From the NCBI RefSeq assembly GCF_000429005.1, contig NZ_AUBA01000011.1:80855-144854 (forward strand): a DNA stretch of 64,000 nt. Direction: 5' to 3'. Position 1 is the first letter of the stretch. Each line of letters begins with the position of its first letter. Source of the stretch: Novosphingobium acidiphilum DSM 19966. Lineage in GTDB: Bacteria > Pseudomonadota > Alphaproteobacteria > Sphingomonadales > Sphingomonadaceae. The notes beneath the pieces were generated by a model, which saw only the letters and a list, made by a program, of their open reading frames with translations, ran no database searches and had not been told where the DNA came from. Below, in pieces: positions 33,998 through 44,100 of this stretch. The translations under genes were made by a program, and so were the position numbers.

Positions 33998-35143
33998 TTA
34001 TGGTTCGGCCAGTGCCGAACGGTCGATCTGGTCGATGCTGGTGAACCCGCCGAGCGCCATGGCAACGCGCAGTTCGGCGGCCAGCAGCTTCAGCATCTTG
34101 GTCACGCCTGCCTCGCCGCCGGCGCCCAGCGCCCAGACCCAGGCGCGGCCCAGCATCACCCCATGCGCACCCAGCGCCAGCATGCGCGCCACGTCCAGCC
34201 CCGAACGCACCCCGCCATCGGCCAGCACGGTCAGGCGGTGGCCCACGGCATCGGCAATCGGCGGCAAGGCGCGCGCCGACGACAGCACGCCGTCGAGCTG
34301 CCGTCCGCCATGGTTCGACACGACAATGCCGTCGACCCCCAGATCGGCGGCCTGACGGGCATCGTCGGGATCGAGGATGCCCTTGATGATCAGCGGGCCA
34401 TCCCATTCGGCGCGGATGAAATCGAGATCGGCCCAGGTGATCGACGGATCGAAATTGCGCCCCATCCACGCCATGTAATCGTTAAGCCCCGACTTGCCCT
34501 TGAGCACGGGGGCGACATTGCCCAGATGGTGCGGACGTCCGAACAACCCGACATCCCAGGCCCAGCCCGGACGCGCCGCACCTTGCGCCATGCGCCGCAT
34601 CTGCCCCATCAGCCCCGGTGCCCCCGCCAGGCCCGAGCGCACATCGCGATAACGGCTGCCCGGCACCGGCAGATCGACCGTGAACACCAGCGCGCTGCAA
34701 CGCGCCGCGCGCGCCTGCACCAGCAGATCCTTCATGAACGCGCGGTCGCGGATCATGTACAGCTGAAACCAGAACGGACGGTCGGACGCGGCGGCGACTT
34801 CGGCAATCGGGCAGACCGACACCGTCGACAGCGTAAACGGCACCCCTGCGGCATTGGCCGCGCGCACCGCCTGCACTTCGCCGCGCCGCGCATTCATCCC
34901 GGCCAGGCCGACCGGGGCAAGCACCACCGGCAAGGCCTGCTTCACCCCGAACAGTTCGGTGGTCATGTCGATCCGCGAAATGTCGCGCAGCACGCGCTGA
35001 CGCAGTGCGATTGCCTCAAGATCGGCAATATTGCGGCGCAGCGTCACCTCGGCATAGCTGCCGCCGTCGATATATTCGAACAGGAAATGCGGGGTGCGGC
35101 GGCGCGAAGCTTCGCGAAAATCGGGGATCGAGGCGACAATCAT
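33998..35143 (-). CDS. lldD: FMN-dependent L-lactate dehydrogenase / 2-hydroxyacid oxidase
   Basis: This 381-residue TIM-barrel flavoprotein oxidises L-lactate to pyruvate, feeding electrons to quinone or oxygen. Family motifs are FEYIDGGSYAEVTLRRN near the N terminus, FQLYMIRD, FTVDLPVPGSRYRD and the catalytic SNHGGRQLD loop (His base, Arg), then LADGGVRSGLDV. The ATG at 35141-35143 overlaps the kinase stop (TGATG). A TTG just before it is unlikely. In this locus it would finish the oxidation of the L-lactate made from rhamnose-derived lactaldehyde. Confidence 0.92.
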   Translation of the reverse strand: MIVASIPDFREASRRRTPHFLFEYIDGGSYAEVTLRRNIADLEAIALRQRVLRDISRIDMTTELFGVKQALPVVLAPVGLAGMNARRGEVQAVRAANAAGVPFTLSTVSVCPIAEVAAASDRPFWFQLYMIRDRAFMKDLLVQARAARCSALVFTVDLPVPGSRYRDVRSGLAGAPGLMGQMRRMAQGAARPGWAWDVGLFGRPHHLGNVAPVLKGKSGLNDYMAWMGRNFDPSITWADLDFIRAEWDGPLIIKGILDPDDARQAADLGVDGIVVSNHGGRQLDGVLSSARALPPIADAVGHRLTVLADGGVRSGLDVARMLALGAHGVMLGRAWVWALGAGGEAGVTKMLKLLAAELRVAMALGGFTSIDQIDRSALAEP

Positions 35144-36609
35144 CAAACAGGCTCCTGCGCTGCGACCGCAGCGTGCCAGGCATTCCTGTACGACACGAGA
35201 TCAAGGTCAAGCGGAATGACCCGTACCAGACCGCCCGGCGGGGCAAGCGCCGGATCGATCAGGCGCAAGGCCCCGAACGCCACATCGGTATCGGCATGCG
35301 GCACATGGACCGCGAGGTCGGGCCGCAGGCCGGCAAGCGCGCGCACGAACACCTCGGCATGGGCAAAACGCCCTTCCACCAGCAAAGTGCGCTGTGCGCC
35401 CACCAGACCGAGCGCGACATCGGCCACCAGCGCGGCATAGAGACAGGCGGCCGCGCGGCGTTCAAATCCGTCGTGCGGCATATTGATCCAGCCCCCGGCC
35501 CGGTCGGGAAACGGGCCGCAGCCAGGCGCCAGCGTGGGCAGGTGCATCGCACCGCGCGCCAGCACGCGCGCCGCAGCCGCGATCAGCGCGGGCTGGTCGG
35601 GGCGGATATCGACACGGCGGGTGTCGATCTCGATCAGGCTTTCGATCTCGCGCCCGCCCATGAACCGCGCCGAACGCACCGGCTGCCCGTGGCAATCGAC
35701 ATTGATCAGGCAATCGCGCGCTTCGGGCAGCGGTGCCGCGTCGGCGCTGGCACACATCGCAATGAACCAGGTGCCGGTGGACAGCACGGTGGCCGGCCCC
35801 GCCGCCATTTCGGCAAAGCCCCGCGCGGCATGAAGCGCCGCGTTCGAATCGTGCAGGCCGGCAAGCACGCGCACATCGGGCGAAAGGCCGGTTCGCACCG
35901 CCAGACCGGGGCGCAATGTGCCGACCACGCGGTCTGCCGGCACCACCGGCGCAAACCGCGTGTCCCACCCTTGCGCGACCGCCAGCGACGAAAAGCCGCC
36001 CATGCCGGGGTTCCACAGATCGGTGTGGCAGCCCAGGCTGGTCACTTCGCTGACCGCCACGCCCGACAACCACCAGGCCCAGTATTGCGCCCAGGGCACC
36101 AGCGTGGCGCGGGCCATGGCCGCACCATGCACCCGCTCCATCCAGAACAGCTGCGCGCCCAGGTTCAGCCCGTGGGGCAGCGCGGGCGATCCGGTCTGCG
36201 CAAACGGCGCGCGCCGCGCGCGATAGTGCGCCAGGACCGCATCGGGCAGCGCGGCCTCGTAATCGAACGGGGCAAACGCCAGCGCATCATCCACCAGCGC
36301 CGCCGCCGCCGCACCATGCCCCACGGGCACGATCGCGCCGATATTGCGATCGGCCCAGCCCGCCAGCACCTGTTCAAGCCAGCCGGCAATGCCGACCGCA
36401 TCGAGCCGCGCAATCCCGTCGTGCAAGACGCGTGCATTGGGCCGGGCCTGCCGGTCAAGGCACACCCCGTCGGCCGACCACAACGACGCCTTGGCCAGCG
36501 TCTTGCCCAGATCGACAACGACCAGCGCCGCAGCCTTTGCCTCGGGGGTGGAATGGGGCGACAGGTCAATCTCTCCGGCGTTTCCGTACCATGCTGCATT
36601 AGCGAACAT
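35143..36609 (-). CDS. rhaB: FGGY-family kinase, rhamnulokinase
   Basis: A protein of about 488 residues with two actin-like domains. VVVDLGKTLAKASLW is the phosphate-1 motif, VLAGLHDSNAALHAA and VLSTGTWFIAM the second-domain motifs typical of FGGY sugar kinases. By position between the isomerase/aldolase genes and RhaT it phosphorylates L-rhamnulose. The start is uncertain. ATG 36607-36609 has no ribosome site and lies inside the presumed operator region. A start some 15-25 codons later near STPEAKAA is possible. Confidence 0.87.
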   Translation of the reverse strand: MFANAAWYGNAGEIDLSPHSTPEAKAAALVVVDLGKTLAKASLWSADGVCLDRQARPNARVLHDGIARLDAVGIAGWLEQVLAGWADRNIGAIVPVGHGAAAAALVDDALAFAPFDYEAALPDAVLAHYRARRAPFAQTGSPALPHGLNLGAQLFWMERVHGAAMARATLVPWAQYWAWWLSGVAVSEVTSLGCHTDLWNPGMGGFSSLAVAQGWDTRFAPVVPADRVVGTLRPGLAVRTGLSPDVRVLAGLHDSNAALHAARGFAEMAAGPATVLSTGTWFIAMCASADAAPLPEARDCLINVDCHGQPVRSARFMGGREIESLIEIDTRRVDIRPDQPALIAAAARVLARGAMHLPTLAPGCGPFPDRAGGWINMPHDGFERRAAACLYAALVADVALGLVGAQRTLLVEGRFAHAEVFVRALAGLRPDLAVHVPHADTDVAFGALRLIDPALAPPGGLVRVIPLDLDLVSYRNAWHAAVAAQEPV

Positions 36610-36642
36610 GATCGTTTATGATCGAATAGTATCAAATTCGAT
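36608..36642. promoter_or_regulatory. Rhamnose-locus operator region with inverted and direct repeats
   Basis: ATCGAAT (36621-36627) and ATTCGAT (36636-36642) form a perfect 7-bp inverted repeat with 8 bases between. ATGATCG also occurs twice exactly 10 bp apart (36608 and 36618). The block is AT-rich in a GC-rich region and sits in the divergent spacer between rhaB and the aldolase gene. It is the best candidate binding site for the DeoR regulator and probably also holds both promoters. Confidence 0.6.
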
Positions 36643-36704
36643 TGTCAGTGCAACGACATTTTGCTAGATCGCGGCCACATCACCACAGTCCTGCGGAGAT
36701 TCCC

Positions 36705-38828
36705 ATGCCCACCCCCACTCTCGACCATCCGGCGATGACGGCTGGCGCGATCCCGTTTGCCGTGCCGCAAAGCCGGTGGGACGCGGATCGCGCCGCGGGC
36801 CTGACCCCGGAACAGCTGTTGCTGTATCGTTCGAACCTGCTCGGATCGGACCTGACCGTCACCAATTTCGGCGGCGGCAACACTTCGGCCAAACTGTCGG
36901 GCACCGATCCGCTGACCGGACAGCCGGTCGACGTGCTGTGGGTCAAGGGATCGGGGGGCGACATCGGCTCGATGGCTCTCGACGGGTTCGCCACCTTGTA
37001 CCAGGACAAGCTGCTGGCGCTGGGCGCGCATTATGCAGGGCCGGACGATGACGACACGATGGTGGGCTATCTGCCGCACTGCACCTTCAACTTGAACGGC
37101 CGTGCCGCCAGCATCGACACGCCGCTGCACGCGCTGCTGCCGTTTGCGCATGTCGACCATGTCCACCCCGATGCCATCATCGCGCTGGCTGCCTCATCGG
37201 GGGGCGAAGCGGCAACGCAGGAAATCTGGGGTGGACGGATCGGCTGGCTGCCGTGGAAGCGCCCAGGCTACACGCTGGGGGTAATGCTGCGCGATTATGT
37301 CGCCGCGCACCCGGGTGTCGAGGGCGTGATGCTGGCAGGCCACGGGATCATCTGCTGGGGCGACAGCGCGCAGGCCTGCTATGAACACACGATCGCGCTG
37401 ATTGCCGATGCCGCGCGGTATCTGAATGCCAGGATGGCCGATCGGCCCGCGTTTGGCGGGCTGGTCGTTGCGCCAAACCCCGACCGCGCCGCAATTGTCA
37501 CCGATCTGATGCCACGGTTGCGCGGCCTGATGACCGGCGCACGGCGCAAGCTGGGGCATTGGTCCGACGATGCCGAGGTGCTTGAATTTACCGGATCGGC
37601 GCGGTTCGAACAACTGGCGGCGCTGGGCACATCGTGCCCCGATCATTTTCTGCGCACCAAGATCGCGCCGCTGACGCTGGATCCGGCGCGCCTGGCCGAC
37701 CAGGCCTACATGTCCGATCGGATCGCCGCCTATCGCGCAAGGTATGCCGCCTATTACCAGCGGTGCCGGCGCGCCGACAGCCCGGCGATGCGCGATGCCA
37801 ATCCGGTGGTCGTGCTGGTGCCGGGGCTGGGCCGGATCACGTTCGCCACCGACAAGACCACCGCGCGGCTGGCGGGCGAATTCTATGGCAACGCGATCAA
37901 CGTGATTCGCGGGGCCGAAGCGATCGGCGAGTATATCGCGCTCGACGAACAGGAAGCCTTCGATATTGAATACTGGCTGCTGGAAGAGGCGAAGCTGCAA
38001 CGCATGCCCGCGCCCAGGGCGCAAGTCGGGCGGATCGTGCTGGTCACCGGCGGTGCGGGCGGGATCGGCGCGGCCACTGCGGCACGCTTTCTGAAAGACG
38101 GCGCCTGCGTGGTGCTGGCCGACCGCGACGGCGATGCGCTGGAAACCGTGCGCGCCGGCTTTGCGCGGCAGTTCGGCACGGACGTGGTGCGTGCAGCGGT
38201 GTGCGATGTGACCAGCGAAGACCAGGTCAGGGCTGCGTTCGATCTGGCCGCGCGCGAATTCGGCGGGCTGGATGTGCTGGTGGCCAATGCCGGCATCGCC
38301 TCGTCGGCCGCGATTGAAGACACCACCGTGGCCTTGTGGCGCAGGAATTATGACGTGCTGGCCGAAGGCTATTTTCTGACCGCCCGCGGGGCCTGGCCCC
38401 TGCTCAAGGCGATGAAAGACCAGGGCGGCAGCGCCATCGTGTTCATCGGTTCGAAAAACGGCGTGGCGGCGGCCGCGGGCGCCTCGGCCTATGCCAGCGC
38501 CAAGGCGGCGGCCAACCACCTGGCGCGGTGCCTGGCGCTCGAAGGCGCGCCGCACGGCATTCGCGTCAATGTCGTCAACCCCGATGCGGTGATTCGCGGC
38601 AGTCGGATCTGGGACGGCGACTGGCGCAAGGAACGCGCCGGCACCCACGGCATCGACCCGGGCGCCGAACTGGAAGAGCATTACCGCAACCGTTCGCTGC
38701 TCAAACGCGATGTCCTGCCCGACGACATTGCCGAAGCATGCTATTTTCTGGGATCGGATGCGTCGGCCAAATCGACCGGCAACATGATCAATGTCGATGC
38801 GGGCAATTTGCAGGCGTTTACACGCTGA
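36705..38828 (+). CDS. rhaD: Bifunctional rhamnulose-1-phosphate aldolase / short-chain dehydrogenase
   Basis: A 707-residue two-domain enzyme. The N-terminal class-II aldolase domain (about residues 1-430) has the zinc-binding DHVHPDAII and GGGNTSAKL motifs. It splits rhamnulose 1-phosphate into DHAP and L-lactaldehyde. The C-terminal short-chain dehydrogenase domain (from about 440) has TGGAGGIGAA (NAD binding), VANAGIA and the SAYASAKAAANH catalytic Tyr-x3-Lys. It oxidises the lactaldehyde to lactate. This fused form is known in alphaproteobacteria. ATG 36705 has GGAG upstream. It is the first gene of the plus-strand rha operon. Confidence 0.93.
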   Translation: MPTPTLDHPAMTAGAIPFAVPQSRWDADRAAGLTPEQLLLYRSNLLGSDLTVTNFGGGNTSAKLSGTDPLTGQPVDVLWVKGSGGDIGSMALDGFATLYQDKLLALGAHYAGPDDDDTMVGYLPHCTFNLNGRAASIDTPLHALLPFAHVDHVHPDAIIALAASSGGEAATQEIWGGRIGWLPWKRPGYTLGVMLRDYVAAHPGVEGVMLAGHGIICWGDSAQACYEHTIALIADAARYLNARMADRPAFGGLVVAPNPDRAAIVTDLMPRLRGLMTGARRKLGHWSDDAEVLEFTGSARFEQLAALGTSCPDHFLRTKIAPLTLDPARLADQAYMSDRIAAYRARYAAYYQRCRRADSPAMRDANPVVVLVPGLGRITFATDKTTARLAGEFYGNAINVIRGAEAIGEYIALDEQEAFDIEYWLLEEAKLQRMPAPRAQVGRIVLVTGGAGGIGAATAARFLKDGACVVLADRDGDALETVRAGFARQFGTDVVRAAVCDVTSEDQVRAAFDLAAREFGGLDVLVANAGIASSAAIEDTTVALWRRNYDVLAEGYFLTARGAWPLLKAMKDQGGSAIVFIGSKNGVAAAAGASAYASAKAAANHLARCLALEGAPHGIRVNVVNPDAVIRGSRIWDGDWRKERAGTHGIDPGAELEEHYRNRSLLKRDVLPDDIAEACYFLGSDASAKSTGNMINVDAGNLQAFTR

Positions 38829-38845
38829 CAACACGGCGGAAGAGG

Positions 38846-39799
38846 ATGATGATGATGCGCCGATACCATCGCCGGATGGCGGGATCGATTGCAGGATTGC
38901 TGGCCGTGGCCATGACAGGCGCGGGCCACGCGCAACCCGCCGACATGCCGGTGCCTGTCGCCGCCAGCGCACCGGCCGAACCCGATGCCATCGCGCTTTA
39001 CGGCGACAAGACGCCGGGCAGTACGGCGGGCGAAAACTGGTCGTTGTATTTCGGCCGCGATTACAACGTGCGCAACGTCACCCGGCCCACGCTGACCCCG
39101 GTCCTGCCCGATCCGGCCAGGGCCACCGGGGCGGCGGTGATCGTGGCCCCGGGCGGCGCGTTCATGGGCCTGTCGATGAGCCATGAAGGCTGGCAGGTGG
39201 CGCATGCGCTGGCCGATCGCGGCATTGCGGCGTTTGTGCTCAAATACCGGCTGTTGCCGACCCCGCCCGATGAAGCCGCAGCGGGCGCCTATATCTGGCA
39301 GAAATTGTTGGCGGGACTGCCCGATCCCGACAAGATGCCGACGCTGACCGACCCGGCGGCGACTGAAGACGGCCTTGCCGCGATTGCGCTGGTGCGCGCC
39401 CGCGCGACCCAGTGGGGCGTGGACCCGGCGCGTATCGGCATGATCGGGTTTTCGGCCGGCGCCATGACCGCGCTGGCCACCGTTCAGGCTGCAAAACCCG
39501 GCCAGGGCCCGGCGTTCTTTGGCTATATCTATGGCCCGCAGGCACATATCGACGTGCCTGCCGCCGCTCCGCCGATGTTTGATGCCATCGCGCTCGACGA
39601 TCCGCTGTTTCCGCACCGCGGTTTTCCCATTGCCGAAGCCTGGCTGGCGGCAAAGCGACCGGTCGAAATCCACGGGTATCAAAAGGGCAGCCATGGCTTT
39701 GGCCTGGGTGTGCCCGGCACAACCACCACCCTGGTGCTCGACGAATTCATTGCCTGGCTTGGCATGCAAGGGTTTCTGGCGCGAAAGGTTGCCCCATGA
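38846..39799 (+). CDS. Exported alpha/beta-hydrolase (acyl esterase)
   Basis: A protein of about 317 residues with a signal peptide (hydrophobic stretch ending GAGHAQ). It is a BD-FAE/acetyl-esterase-like alpha/beta hydrolase: VIVAPGGAFMGLS (oxyanion hole), nucleophile elbow GFSAGA, Asp in the DDPLFP region and His in KGSHGFGLG. There are four tandem ATGs. The third or fourth fits the ribosome site best, so the mature start may be up to 9 bases later. Placed between the aldolase and isomerase genes, it probably removes acetyl or feruloyl groups from rhamnosides. It overlaps the rhaI ATG by 4 bp. Confidence 0.83.
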   Translation: MMMMRRYHRRMAGSIAGLLAVAMTGAGHAQPADMPVPVAASAPAEPDAIALYGDKTPGSTAGENWSLYFGRDYNVRNVTRPTLTPVLPDPARATGAAVIVAPGGAFMGLSMSHEGWQVAHALADRGIAAFVLKYRLLPTPPDEAAAGAYIWQKLLAGLPDPDKMPTLTDPAATEDGLAAIALVRARATQWGVDPARIGMIGFSAGAMTALATVQAAKPGQGPAFFGYIYGPQAHIDVPAAAPPMFDAIALDDPLFPHRGFPIAEAWLAAKRPVEIHGYQKGSHGFGLGVPGTTTTLVLDEFIAWLGMQGFLARKVAP

Positions 39800-41085
39800 C
39801 TTTGCCGATTTCCGCAGATCTGATTGCCGAACACAATCACGCGGGCCTCGCTGCGCTCGAAGATGACTATGGCTCGCTGGGGCGCAAGCTGGCGCGCGCC
39901 GGGATCGACATCGACGCGATAACGGCACGCGTCGCCAAATTCAGCGTGGCCGTGCCCAGCTGGGGTGCAGGACGCGGCGGCACGCGCTTTGCCAAATTCC
40001 CGATTCCCGGAGAGCCGACCACTATCCATGAAAAGCTGGAAGATTGCGCAGTGATCAACCAGCTTGGCCGCAGCACCCCGCGCGTATCCCCGCATTTCCC
40101 GTGGGACAAAGTCCGCGACTACAAGGCCTTGCGCGAAGAGGCCGCCGCATTGGGGCTTGGCTGGGACGCGGTCAATTCCAACACGTTTCAGGATCAGGTC
40201 GGCCAGGCACACAGTTATGCCAATGGATCGCTGTCGGCACAGGATGCCGCAACGCGCCAGCAGGCGGTCGATCACAACATCGAATGCATCGAAATCGGGC
40301 GCCAGCTGGGCTCGACCGATCTGACCGTGTGGGTCGGCGACGGCACCAATTTTCCGGGGCAGCAGGATTTCGCGCGCAGCCTCGATCGTTATCTCGATGG
40401 CGCGGCGCAGATCCATGCCGCGCTGCCCGATGGCTGGCGCATGCTGCTGGAACACAAGATGTTCGAGCCGGCGTTCTATTCCACGGTCATATCGGACTGG
40501 GGTTCGTCGATCCTGGCCGCGCAGGAACTGGGGCCAAAGGCGAAATGCCTGGTCGATCTGGGCCACCATGCGCCCAATGTGAATATCGAACAGATCGTGG
40601 CGCGGCTGCACCGCTTTGGCAAACTGGGCGGGTTCCACTTCAACGACAGCAAGTACGGCGATGACGACCTCGATTCGGGTTCGATCAATCCGCACCAGCT
40701 GTTCCTGGTGTTCAACGAACTGATCGAGGCCGAACAGAACCCGCGCGACGGGTTCAACCCCAGCTATATGATCGACCAGTCGCACAATGTGACCGACCCG
40801 ATCGAATCGATGCTGTCGAGCGCCGAAGCGATTGCCCAGTGCTATGCCAAGGCCAGCCTGGTCGACCGGGCGGCCCTGCACCATGCGCAGGAAACCAATG
40901 ACACGATGATGGCGTTTCAGGCGCTGCGCCGTGCCTATACCATCGATGTTGCGCCGATCCTGGCGCGCGCGCGCGTCGAGGCCGGCGGCGCGATCGACCC
41001 GATCGCGGCCTATCGCCGCAGCCAGTACCGCGCGCGCAAGGCGCAGGAACGCAAGGCGGTCGGATTGGGCGCCGGAATAGTCTGA
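39796..41085 (+). CDS. rhaI: L-rhamnose isomerase (RhaI type)
   Basis: This 429-residue TIM-barrel isomerase of the non-E. coli RhaI family converts L-rhamnose to L-rhamnulose using divalent metal. Motifs include VAVPSWGAGRGGTRF, EHKMFEPAFYSTV (metal-binding Glu), VDLGHHAPNVNIEQ and GFHFNDSKYGDDDLD. The ATG overlaps the esterase stop. It provides the first intracellular step of rhamnose use, ahead of the kinase and the aldolase fusion. Confidence 0.95.
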   Translation: MTLPISADLIAEHNHAGLAALEDDYGSLGRKLARAGIDIDAITARVAKFSVAVPSWGAGRGGTRFAKFPIPGEPTTIHEKLEDCAVINQLGRSTPRVSPHFPWDKVRDYKALREEAAALGLGWDAVNSNTFQDQVGQAHSYANGSLSAQDAATRQQAVDHNIECIEIGRQLGSTDLTVWVGDGTNFPGQQDFARSLDRYLDGAAQIHAALPDGWRMLLEHKMFEPAFYSTVISDWGSSILAAQELGPKAKCLVDLGHHAPNVNIEQIVARLHRFGKLGGFHFNDSKYGDDDLDSGSINPHQLFLVFNELIEAEQNPRDGFNPSYMIDQSHNVTDPIESMLSSAEAIAQCYAKASLVDRAALHHAQETNDTMMAFQALRRAYTIDVAPILARARVEAGGAIDPIAAYRRSQYRARKAQERKAVGLGAGIV

Positions 41086-41112
41086 CAAAAAACAAGAATA
41101 CCGGAGAGTGCC

Positions 41113-44100
41113 ATGACCCGTCGCCTGAAACTCGCCCTGCTTGCCGCGTGCGCGCTGCTGCCCCTTGCCCCCGCACGCGCCGACGATCTGGCCGACCAGT
41201 TCCGCGATCCGCCCAACAGCGCGCGTCCGCGCGTGTGGTGGCACTGGATGAACGGCAATATCACCAAGGACGGCATCGCCAAGGATCTGGCGTGGATGCA
41301 GGCGGTGGGCATCGGCGGCGTTCACGTGTTCGATGTCAACCTGATGACCCCGCAGATCGTGGACAAGCGGCTGGTCTATATGACCCCCGAATGGAAGGAC
41401 GCGTTCCGCTTTGCCGTAGCCGAGGCCGACCGCCGCGGCATGGAACTGGCAGTGGCCTCGTCCCCCGGGTGGAGCGAAACCGGCGGCCCGTGGGTGCCGC
41501 CCGCCGACGCGCTGAAGAAACTGGTGTGGAGCCAAGTGCGCCTGGCCCCCGGGCAGCGCGCCAGCGAACCCCTGCCCATGCCACCGGGTCTGACCGGTCC
41601 GTTCCAGTCGTTGTCAAAACAGCTGGGCATCGATGACCTCGCATCGGGCAGCAAGCCGGTTGACGCGCCCCGGTTCTATGGCGATGTGGCTGTGCTTGCG
41701 GTGCCGACGCACGACATTGCGCTGATGCTGCCGACGGCCACGACCGGTGCAGGCCTTGCGCTCGATCCTGCGACTTTGGCAGGGGGCAAGCTCGATCAGA
41801 CCGTCGCGGTACCGCGCCCCGTCGATGGCAGCCCCGCCACCGTGATCCTGTCGTGGCCGGCCGCACAGACCGTGCGGTCTGCCCAGGTGTTCATCGGTCA
41901 CTCCAGCGCGATGTTTTTCGGCACGGTGGTCGCGCCGGTGATCGAGGCAAGCGACGATGGCCAGACCTGGCGCCATGTCGCCGATGTCCCCGCGGCCGAT
42001 GTGCCGACAACGGTAAGCTTTGCCCCGATTACCGCGCGCCGGTTCCGCCTGGTGCTGCACCCCAAGGCGGGCATGGGCAGCAATATGGGCGCCCCGGCGC
42101 CGGGCATCGTTGTGCCGGACATGTTTGGCGCGGCGCTTGGCAGTGCCGATGCTGCATGGGATGTGCGCCAGTTCCGGCTCGATGCCGCGCCTGCTGTCGA
42201 CCGGTTTGAAACCAAGGCCGGCTTTGCGCTGAGCATGGACTATTACGCGCTGGGCGATCCGGGCGATGGCGCAACGGGGGCCAAGCCGGCCGACGTGGTC
42301 GATCTGACGGCAAAACTCGGCGCCGACGGCAAACTTGACTGGACCGCGCCGGCCTTGCCGGCAGGGTGGTCCTGGCGCGTCATCCGGCTGGGTCATTCGC
42401 TGCTAGGCACGACCAATCACCCCGCCGCTGCCGAAGCCACCGGGCTGGAGGTCGACAAGTTCGATGCCCCGGCGGTCGAACGCTATATCACGCATTACCT
42501 CGGCATGATGCGCGATGCCGCGGGGCCGGGCATGCTGGGCGCGCACGGCGTGACCGCGCTGCTCAACGATTCGATCGAAGTCGGCGCGGCCAACTGGACG
42601 CCGCAGATGCTGTCGGCGTTCCGCGAACGGCGCGGCTATGATGCGACACCGTGGCTGCCCGCGCTGACCGGCGTGCTGATCGGATCGCGCGCCGATACCG
42701 ACCGGTTCCTGTTCGACTGGCGGCGCACTTTGGCCGATCTGATGGCATCGGCGCATTACGGCACGATTGCGCGCGTGGCGCACGCCAATGGGCTGACGCT
42801 TTATGGCGAAGCGCTGGAAGACAAGCGGCCTTCGCTGGGCGATGACATGGCCATGCGATCCCACACCGACGTGCCGATGGCGGCGCTGTGGACATATCCC
42901 CAAGGTGCTGCGCCCAACCCCAGCTATATTGCCGACATGCGCGGCGCGGCGAGCGTGGCGCATATCTACGGGCAGAACCTGGTCGCGGCCGAATCGATGA
43001 CTTCGGCGCTCAGCTATTGGGCCGACAGCCCGCGCACGCTGAAACACGTGATCGACACCGAATTCCTGGCCGGGGTAAACCGCCCGGTGGTGCACGAAAG
43101 CGCGCACCAGCCTGTCGATGACAAGCAACCCGGCCTTTCGCTGATGATCTTTGGCCAGTTCTTCAACCGGCACGAAGCCTGGGCGCCGCTGGCCAGGGCC
43201 TGGGTCGATTACCTGTCGCGCAATGCGCTGATGCTGCAACAGGGCCACTTTGTTGCCGATCTTGGCTATTTCTATGGCGAAGAGGCGCCGCTGACCGGGC
43301 TTTATGGCCTGACCCCGGTGGCCGACGCGCCCAAGTCGCATGGCTATGATTTCGTCAACGCCGATGCGCTGCTGCATGTGCTGAAGGTGGATGGCGATAC
43401 CCTGACCAGCCCGGGCGGTGCGCGCTATCGTGCGCTGTATCTGGGGGGCAGCAGCGCACACATGTCGCTGACCGTGCTCGAACGGATCGCGGCGCTGACC
43501 GAACAGGGTGCGCAGATCATCGGCCACCCGCCGATCGGCGATCCGGGCCTGGCCGGGGCCGATGCGGCGCGTTATGCCGCGCTGGTGGCACGGCTGTGGC
43601 CGCGCGGCGATGCCGCGGGTGCGATTGCAACGGTTGGTGCAGGCCGCGTTGTGGTGGCCGCCGACGCCGATGCAGGGCTGGCCGCGCTGGGCGTCGCGCC
43701 CGACTTTTCGGTCAAGGCCGGGGCCGATGTAGGCTTTGTCCACCGCCACTGGGACGGCGGCGACGATTGGTTCGTGGTCAACCACAAGCAGCAGGCACAA
43801 CGGGTCGACCTGCGTTTGCGGATCACTGGAAAAGCGCCCGAGCTTTGGCATGCCGAAACCGGCAAGACCGAAAATGCAAGCTACGACGTGTTGCGGGGCG
43901 AAACGATCATTCCGCTGACCTTGGCGGGCGAGGAATCGGTGCATGTCGTGTTCCGCAAGAAAACCGACGCCATCCTCGTCGTGGCATCAGAGCCGCAGAC
44001 CCGGATTGTGGATCACCTTGATGGCGCATGGTCGGTGGCGTTTCAGCCGGGCCGTGGCGCGCCGGCCACAGCGACGCTTGCGCCGCTGGCCCCGCTCGAC

